A DNA stretch of 64,000 bases from Guadua angustifolia (lineage: Eukaryota; Streptophyta; Magnoliopsida; Poales; Poaceae): contig CM070508.1 in the NCBI GenBank assembly GCA_036346375.1, positions 41,250,862 through 41,314,861 of the forward strand, given 5' to 3'. The stretch's first letter is position 1. Each line of letters opens with the position of its first letter. Made by a program: the position numbers and the translations under genes. The notes below the pieces were generated by a model. It searched no databases and was not told the origin of the DNA. It saw only the letters and a list, made by a program, of their open reading frames with translations. Shown one piece after another: positions 57,188 to 64,000 of the stretch.

Positions 57188-58322
57188 CACTACTACAGGA
57201 ATGTACATTAGAATCAGTTCTTTTTTTTCATTACAGTCAGTTCTAGTAGTGACACAAAGTCTGTAGATAGTGATGAGGAGGAGCTATCAGAGTAGGTTTT
57301 GGCCCGATTGTGATAAAGCCTCATCACAATATGTTTGTTCGAAGAACCGAATGCACATATATATCACATTCGCAGTACAACACAGAATGCACATATCACA
57401 TTCACAGAACTCAAAACTTTTCTACAACACATATATCACATTCGTTCACAATATAGAACACAAACATGCTTAACAATTAGTACACATGCATATCACATTG
57501 ACATATATAATTAATATTGTTTACATATGGACTAGTAGGACGCTTTAGGATTTCTAAACCTATCATCCTCCGATATAACTTCTAACCAGTACCACTAGCA
57601 TAAGTGGTCTCGTAAATTGTTGAGTGCTTTGCTCTCTAAGCTCTTCTAGGGGATATTGATCTTTTGCAAAATAGAAATGAGTGCACTAATTTAAGTTGTA
57701 AAATTTGTATGTAAAAACTAAGTGTACTATTATGTATGTACATATACCGTAGGGAAAAGGTGTGCGCTGCCAACCACGATCAACATGTGATGCATGACAT
57801 AGATGCCGCATAGGTCATTGCTACCCTGTTGATGACACTATGAAGAGAGAAAAGAAATTAACACACGGAGATTAGATGCTAGAAAAAATTAATCATATAT
57901 ATGCTAGGCACTTGTACCTTGAAGAGCTTATACTCCATCTTCTTGCTTTTTTTGTCATTGTGTATCCCTCCTTCATCGTCATAGGCTAAAAAAACCCCTA
58001 CATACATTGGAGAGATGTCATTGAGTCAAAAAAAATAAACATAGTTAAATTCAGAAGGTGTTAGGTTACAGTAATGTACATACTTCTCCAAAGGAGGCTT
58101 GATGGCATAGGCCATTGGTCTCTTCTCGATCGAGTTAAAAGTGTAAACTATATTTTTCACTCAGAATGAGGACGAGTAGAACCCAATGGACGCTTATTAA
58201 AAGGTATGCAGTGCAAGGAAATAAGTTCGCATACAGTTTAAGTGCATACAAGTAATTGAAGGGTAAAGTACTACTTACTCCTCCTTATGGTACGAGAATA
58301 GAACGAAGTCCTTCCTTGACTC
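57188..58322 (-). mobile_element. CACTA transposon 3' end with Ulp1-like exons
   Basis: The left terminus CACTACTACAGGAATG at 57188 is a CACTA-type end. A second CACTACTA-type end in inverted orientation is at 57244-57251, as expected of subterminal repeats. The minus strand to 58322 holds exons of a C48 (Ulp1) cysteine protease. The right side is cut at 58323 by an LTR, so the other terminus is not in the window. Confidence 0.7.
57750..58322 (-). pseudogene. Ulp1-like C48 protease exons of a CACTA element
   Basis: Minus strand. An exon starts at 58322 (ESRKDFVLFSYHKEE), the next near 58200-58090 carries the catalytic His in HWVLLVLILSE and the EKRPMAYAIKPPLEK end, and a further exon near 57840-57780 gives CHQQGSNDLCGIYVMHHM with the catalytic Gln and Cys. 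The gaps look like introns. Such domains are carried by many CACTA and Mutator-like plant transposons. The exons are short and not connected here, and the N-terminal part is missing, so it is a remnant. Confidence 0.65.
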
Positions 58323-60132
58323 TGTAATATCCCAGCTAGACAAGATTGGTTTTTGGGCTGTTGTAGGTTGTGTGGGCTGTTTTTGGGTCAAGGGAGATTG
58401 TTTGGGCTATCGTTGGGCCATATGGGGAACCCTAGCCAACTCCTTTTCTTTCCCCACCTGGCCACACCCCTTCCTTCACACCCAACAGCCACAACCCTCT
58501 CTTCTCCCCAACCTGCAATGACTCCATGCCTCCCCAGCAAGTAGTGCCTCCCTTCCTCCGCAACCATTGCACCCCTTGCCTCACTTGCGAGGGCACCCTT
58601 TGCCTCCCCTGCACCTCTTTCCTTCCTCCCGCTGCACAGATCTTGATAGGTGTTGCCTCGGTAGGGTTGGATTGCGAGGAGGGGTGGAGTTCATGGAAAG
58701 AGATGCATTCATTATTGATTCTTTGATTCTTTGGGCAAAGGTACAATTTTAGGTTGTTTATGGTGATATGGGTACTGTATTTGGGTGGTGCCATAGTGGT
58801 TTTCCCTATTTTAGTGCTATGATTGGGTTGGATTTCGGGGATAATCTGTTTGGGGTAATCTCTGTTCTCGAACAGATCTGATTGCAAATTTCAGATCGAG
58901 TTTCGAGGCACCTATGCTCATTTCTAGAGGGTTTGGATGTTGTAAATATTGTAGATCTTTGTCTTAAGTTTCAGTATAGATCAGGAACATGAAATTTGGT
59001 TAAGCGGGGTAAAAGTTATGGCCATTTGAAGCCTTGCTGTCCAGAATCTGTTTCTGTCGAGAGCAGTCTCGATATTTTGCAGATCAGGGCTATTTAGAGG
59101 CCGAATTAAATTATTTCAACAACTAGAGTTAGCTTGGAAATTTCTTGTAGATTTCAAAAATATCGTCTTTTGCTTAATTTGGAGTTGTACAAAATTAGTT
59201 ATGCCATTTTGAAGTTTGCTGTCCAGAGAGGTAGCAGATTGGTTTTCAGGGCAAGATATGAAAGGCTAGATGGTTTAATTGAGAAAGTTAGTTAACTAGA
59301 AAATTGTGCGTGATCTTTGGTAGTTTTCATAAAGTTCATGGTTCCCCTTGTTTGGGCTCTTGGGGTAGAACTTATAGCCTTTACACTACCTGGACAACAT
59401 AGAGGTGGATTTGTCTGTCGATTGAGAAAGTTAAAAATTGGGGTTGTCATAGGTAGGATGTCGCTATGTTTGTTGCCAATGATGTGATGGTATTGTTTTG
59501 AGATGTATACAATTTATTTTGGAAGGTGTGACTTCAGGAGTGGCATCAACCTCACACCACTCCGCTCCTTGTGGCTAAAGACAAGTGCATCGTATATGGT
59601 GATAGATAGTGTTGGTTCGATGTTTTGAATGATGATTGCTACCTAACTGTTATAAATGTTTGAGATGCCTCATTACCACTGTTATGTACATGTCACGCTA
59701 TGTTTATGTTTATGGATATGTTAATGTTTATATTTGTGGTTATGTTAATATTGGAAAGATGCAACTTGTAAAGTATTCATGTCATTTGCATATATGCATT
59801 CATGATGAAAGAGGTGACTCGTGTGGGCCTCTGTGTCCCACTTGTGGTGGGCACGAAAGTCCTACTGCGGTAGGCCCCTTCACGGGATGTGGATGGGAGT
59901 AAGACATACTTCGTAAGCCCCTCCACTAGGATGGAAGTGACAGTTCAATACCGATGGGTGTGCACTCAGCTATACCGGTGTAAACAAAGAGAAAAAGAGA
60001 TGCATTTGAGCATAAAGCATGATGCATTGCATGGATAAAGTGAATAAAGAGATTTAAATTGATGAGTTCTCTTTTTTGTGTGGATAACATGACTTGACGT
60101 ATTTTATTTAATGGTTATTTCCATGTGATATT
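58323..60132 (+). repeat. Tekay-like LTR, interrupted on the right
   Basis: It starts TGTAATATCCCAGCTAG at 58323, the opening of Tekay-type LTRs. It contains an exon-free C-rich zone (58430-58630) and a repeated theme near 58980-59240 of the form ...aagttatggcc..., found in LTRs of this type. It is broken at 60132 by the Angela-type LTR. There is no gene inside; the opposite-strand ORF at 58432-58887 has no motif. Confidence 0.6.
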
Positions 60133-61115
60133 TGTTAGTGTCATGCCCTTGAGGCAATCTTTTAGATGATTGTAACATGACTATGTTTATGAATAATAAT
60201 ATGATTATTGGTCCAATGAATGTATATCATTGTACTGATCAACAAGTATGTGACTTGCTTATGAAGCTCTTTACTTATTGATGTAATTCAATAAATATCT
60301 CTGATCGGATATCATCGTATAGGACAACGATGAATACATCAGCACATGAAGTGAGTGATGATCATGCTTCATAGATCATGGGATATGGAGATATCATCTA
60401 TACACTGTGGACACATGTTGAAGAACATGGGTTAGATAGACCCGCAATGGGACACTGCGAGAATGTTGCATTCTTATGTGTCATCAGTGTATCTCATACA
60501 TAGTGGATGTATGATCCTTAGACCTAAGATTGTTATATTCCCTACATGTGTAATAGTTTACCTTGAGGCTATCAAACACTACTTCCTAACTGGATAGTTA
60601 TATAGGTAGCTTTCATGTTTATTATGAAACATGCAGAGGGAAGTGAGCAGTCAAGATGGAATTTGCCACTCCAATGAAATGGAGATATATGACAAGGCCA
60701 CTCGTGTGATATGATTAAGGAAGTGCATGGCCATGCCGTGATTGAGGAGTCAATCACATCTTATTAATATATCACGGATACAAGAGATGGATTGAATAAT
60801 CAAAGGACGACATGCTTCTCGCCTTGAGTTCAATCTTCATATACTTGGCAAAGGGATTATTACATGAGTACTTTTGACAAGGTTCTGTCCGATTTTGATC
60901 AATAGTATGTTTGGGAGTTGGCATGCTTTGCAAGGAACCGCTACCAACTATTGGATTGAAAAGGAGTTTTCCGAATCCATGTCCAAACGTACGTGAACCT
61001 GCAGGGTCACACACTTAATGGGCTGGGACGTGTTAATTCGGATTGGATCCGTAATTAATGGACCTCGTGGGCTTAACGCGCTGATGGGCCGTGGCTTAGG
61101 GTTTTGTCGCATGGC

Positions 61116-61122
61116 TATATAA
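61116..61122 (+). promoter_or_regulatory. LTR TATA box
   Basis: TATATAA followed by ggaaagg, about 420 bp before the LTR end. The equivalent in the solo LTR is TATATAAA at 54319. The location fits the U3/R boundary of Angela LTRs. Confidence 0.6.
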
Positions 61123-61302
61123 GGAAAGGAGAAGGGTGGGCGTGGGATAGTGATTCACGTCCAGAACCCTAGCCTCCACCTCTCATTGCCTCTGCCGAGC
61201 GACACGGTGCTTGCACGCTGACGCACGGCGTTCCATCCCGGGACGTGTGGACTGTTGTGGTGACGCTGCTGTTACTGCGGCGTGGTAAGGACGAACCGCA
61301 AC

Positions 61303-61402
61303 GAGGACGATCCACGTGAGGACGATCCGTAGCGAGGACGATCTGCGGCGAGGACGATCCGTAGTCCGCGTGAGGACGATCCCCAGCGAGGACGATCCAC
61401 TA
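61303..61402 (+). repeat. 16-bp tandem repeat in the LTR end
   Basis: The unit GAGGACGATCCGTAGC is repeated about six times, with variants (ccacgt, ctgcggc, ccccagc) and one interruption. It is absent from the solo LTR at 54540-54640. Confidence 0.9.
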
Positions 61403-61537
61403 CAACATCGCGCGAAGGATTCCGCAACTGCGCGTCTAGTGGTAATCCAATCTGTGATCCCTTTCTTGCAAGTAGCATTCTGGTTATGCAGTAGAAATTT
61501 TTTTTGTGCTAGCGTAGCATACCGCGTTCCTCTTCAG

Positions 61538-61550
61538 TGGTATCAGAGCC
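61538..61550 (+). other. Primer-binding site (tRNA-iMet type)
   Basis: TGGTATCAGAGCC lies 1 bp after the LTR end. Confidence 0.95.
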
Positions 61551-61691
61551 ATCTCGTGTAGATTTGTGATCTGGATGTTACATATGTGATACGTGAGGAT
61601 AGTTGATTAGATCTATTACATGTTCTGACGGTTCATATGATGAATTGGTGGAGGCAGCAATCAATGAGATCGATCGGTTTAGGGTTTGAGG

Positions 61692-62010
61692 AAAGTGCAA
61701 ACCGAATCAATATTGATTTGGGTGAGTCTATTCATGGTACGATGTTACCCTTACCGGTCGAGTTACCGCCATCAGGGTTTCTAAAACGTAACCATATGGG
61801 ACCAAGCCAATCAGATTGAGTCAGATTGGGTCAATCTGGTTGATCCATGGAAAGTGCAAAACCGATTCAATCTTGATTTGGGTAAGTCCGTTCATGGTAC
61901 GACGTTACCCTTACCGGTCGGGTTACCGCCATCAGGGTTTACGAATTGCGACCATATGGGACCAAGCCAATCAGATTGAATCGGATTGGGTCAATTTGAT
62001 TGATCCGTGG
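61692..62010 (+). repeat. Tandem duplication of about 159 bp in the leader
   Basis: aaagtgcaaaccgaatcaat at 61692 is repeated as aaagtgcaaaaccgattcaa at 61851. Both continue through ttaccgccatcagggttt to gatccatgg/gatccgtgg. The copies have diverged by about 10% by eye. Confidence 0.9.
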
Positions 62011-63148
62011 AAATTTTGAGGGCGTTTTCCTTTGCCAGAAGACTTGCCCTTGACCCCACCAGTATGCCCGGACCCGCATGGGCGCCGCCTAGAACCCGAC
62101 AATCGTAGTTTAACTCTTTTTGCAGGATGTTATGTGAAATAGTATGGCCTATGTGTATGTGATGCATGTAATTTTTACATGGCCTGTGTGCCGTGTCAAG
62201 CCATAAGGCTATTTCATTATCAAAGTTGTATAACAGCCTGCGTGTCAACTTGTGATGTTTGAAATCTTCATGTAAATTTCTTTATCAAAGCTGTAAGGAG
62301 TTGCATCTACAATGATGAAGATGATGGCAATCAAGCACGATGGCTAGGTGAACAATCAAGCAAGATGGCCAAGTGAATCAACAAGCATGATGATGAAGAT
62401 CCTAATGCTAAAGGCCATACTATTTCACAGCTTAATCTTGATTTTCTGTGGATGTGTATTTAATCCTTGCTATTTTCTTTATGCTCATTGCATGTGATGC
62501 TATGTTCATATTAGATATTGTTCATCCCTATAGTTAAAATTTTAAATCAAAATGTCCATCCAATTGTTGCACCTATCAAGAATTTAGATCATTATTGATA
62601 TGACTGCCAAAGTAGTATATCAATGGCTATCTTAATAGATGATAGGGATGTGTTGGACGCATCACGCATAACAATGGTAGATTTAATCAAGCTATCAAAA
62701 CAGTTTTGGACTTGAGGACATAAGTGGTTGGGATTTGATTTCAGTAATGAAGGAACAGATACAAGACAATTGGTGTCTAGGAAAACACACATGAGGCAGG
62801 TTTCTTAATTGGCACCCAAAAACGGGAAGTGCTCCCTCCCTCATGTGAGCCCTAGGGGCAGGTTGACCTGGCCAAGAGTCAAGTTGATGGAGGCATTCAT
62901 TACTTGTTTTCATACTCAACCAACAAGAGTTACATAAGATGTAATTAGCAAAGGTGTTGCTCACCTATGTCTTTAAATTTCTAGCAGTGATGCCAAAGCT
63001 CACTAGTGTTTGATGAATATGGATCTTGAATACTCACTATGTGTCTATTAAAGGGACATAAATTAGGAGTGTCTTTTATTAAAATGTTTAATGAAAGTAT
63101 TACATAAACATAGTGCTTAGAAATTTTGCATGTTTTTGTTGTAGTTCA
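62011..63148 (+). other. Leader between duplication and gag, no gene
   Basis: Non-coding. It contains the block atagtatggcctatgtgtat / catggcctgtgtgccgtgtc that also occurs in complement near 60-115, linking the left- and right-end elements. It is AT-rich near gag. Confidence 0.6.
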
Positions 63149-63904
63149 ATGGCACCTTCTACTCCTACTCCTGCTACGCCTGGTTTTGCTTTGAGATCAG
63201 TTTTGGAAAGGGAAAAACTTAATGGAACAAATTTTGTTGATTGGTATCGCAACCTGAGAATTGTTCTCAAGCATGAAAAGAAAGACTATATTCTAGAGAA
63301 TCCAATTCCTGATGAACCAGCCGAAAATGCTCCTCGCAATTTGAAGGTTGAATATGAAAAACATGTTAATGCTTCTGTAGAGGTCAGCTGTCTCATGCTT
63401 GTCACCATGGATTCTGAGCTTCAAAAGCAATATGAGGACCAGGATGCTTACAATATGATTGTGGGCTTGAAGGGCATGTTTGGGAATCAAGCAAGAGCTG
63501 AGAGGTATAGTATCTCAAAGCTTTTATTTGCTTGTAAGCTAGCTGAAGGCAGTCCGGTCAGCCCTCATGTGATCAAGATGATTGGTTACATTGGGAGATT
63601 GGAAAAACTTGAGTTTCCCCTTAGCCTCGGTTTGGCCACAGATGTTATTCTCCAGTCTCTACCTCAGAGCTTTGAGCCATTCATTATGAATTTTCAAATG
63701 AATAGCATGGAGAAGAGCCTAACCGAACTACATGGGATGCTCAAGGCTGCTGAAGAAAGCATTAAGAAAAAACTCAATCATGTGATGATGGTTCAGAAAA
63801 CAACTGCATTCAAAAGGAGGAAGGCTAAGGCTGGGGGAACAGGAAAGAGCAAGGGCAAGGGCAAGGCTCAAGATGAGATCGCAAGCCTTAAAACTAAGCT
63901 TTAG
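63149..63904 (+). pseudogene. Copia gag (UBN2-like) with premature stop before the zinc knuckle
   Basis: The ATG at 63149 is preferred because the family motif begins there; the frame is open from 63113. Core: KLNGTNFVDWYRNLRIVLKH, VSCLMLVTMDSELQKQYEDQ, RYSISKLLFACKLAEGSPVS, VILQSLPQSFEPFIMNFQMN and a basic Gly/Lys tail. TAG at 63902 stops it. The same frame then holds a CCHC knuckle (CFYCKKSGHWKRNC, 63938-63979), so one point change cut Gag short of its RNA-binding domain. Pol would follow outside the window. Confidence 0.88.
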
Positions 63905-64000
63905 AAGCTTAAAGTTGGCCCTCAACCTGATACCCAATGCTTCTATTGCAAGAAATCAGGACATTGGAAACGGAACTGCGAAAAGTACCTGACAGATAAG

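Larger units (their letters stand above)
60133..61536 (+). repeat. Angela-like 5' LTR (1,404 bp)
   Basis: TGTTAGTGTCATGCCC...CCTCTTCA. It ends 1 bp before the PBS. Phrases shared with 53277-54725 include aacaagtatgtgacttg, gggacactgcgagaatgttgcattctt-type blocks and the tata zone. It contains a GC-rich end with a 16-bp tandem repeat. Confidence 0.9.
60133..64000 (+). mobile_element. Angela/BARE-like Copia, 5' half, continues beyond window
   Basis: 5' LTR at 60133-61536, PBS at 61538-61550, a leader of about 1.6 kb with a tandem duplication, and gag from 63149. It is related by LTR and leader to the minus-strand element at 1-1526 and to the solo LTR at 53277. The left 5 bp flank is ATATT. It is the best-preserved Copia element here but has an in-frame stop in gag. 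Confidence 0.9.

Noticed and set aside
57188..57251. 64-bp mini-element with CACTACTA at both ends
   Set aside because: Flanking 3-mers TGC and ACA do not match, and CACTA elements have repeated subterminal motifs. More likely terminus plus subterminal repeat.
58432..58887. 151-codon minus-strand ORF
   Set aside because: Lies in a C-rich LTR zone with ORFs in three frames. No family signature.
1..64000. Host genes, tRNA or rRNA genes
   Set aside because: Looked for on both strands. The tRNA-like strings are 13-bp primer-binding sites and every long frame belongs to a transposable element.

Overview
The window is repeat-only plant DNA. I find no host protein-coding gene, tRNA or rRNA. Nearly every base belongs to an LTR retrotransposon, a solo LTR or a DNA-transposon remnant. 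The families are those of grasses: SIRE/Maximus-type and Angela/BARE-type Copia, and Tekay/Del, TAT/Retand and CRM-like Ty3-gypsy, with a CACTA end carrying Ulp1-type exons and a hAT-like MITE. A Poaceae genome with deeply nested heterochromatin is the best reading. The species cannot be named from the sequence. Family names come from motif recognition, not from database searches.

Layout, left to right. 1-1526: minus-strand Angela-like Copia 5' end (LTR plus leader, with a deletion across the primer-binding site), inserted into SIRE copy 1 (1527-3420, gag to pre-integrase). 3675-8965: minus-strand TAT/Retand pol remnant with a 2.0-kb internal tandem duplication. 8966-9934: Tekay-type LTR fragment. 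9935-12425: two CRM-like 5' LTRs facing each other head to head across about 0.8 kb of leader DNA. 12426-36824: SIRE copy 2 (gag, protease-integrase, RT-RNase H, 3' LTR), whose RT is split by a complete minus-strand Tekay element (15066-31959, TSD CTAGG). That element has its own RT-RNase H region replaced by an opposite-strand Tekay-type LTR (20108-24880).

36825-55769 is the 3' part of one plus-strand TAT element (protease, RT, RNase H, second RNase H, integrase, antisense extra ORF region, PPT, 3' LTR). It was the landing site for SIRE copy 2, a non-autonomous CRM-like element (37423-42779), a hAT-like MITE (42849-43213), two SIRE solo LTRs in opposite orientations (43432-45146 and 46580-48267) and an Angela solo LTR (53277-54725). 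55770-57187 is unassigned. 57188-58322 is a CACTA 3' end. 58323-60132 is a Tekay-like LTR, interrupted at 60133 by a plus-strand Angela-type element (LTR, PBS, leader, gag) that runs off the right edge.

The target-site duplications let most of the insertion order be read: TAT first; then SIRE, CRM-like, MITE and solo LTRs; then Tekay inside SIRE; then a Tekay-type LTR inside that. All coding regions except the two ORFs of the CRM-like element and the short gag of the right-hand element are clearly broken, several at catalytic residues. The least ordinary items are the CRM-like element, which carries a 333-codon ORF of unknown function instead of pol, the coding tail inside a CRM-like LTR, the antisense ORF zone of the TAT element, and a 14-bp GTTAAC minisatellite inside an LTR.
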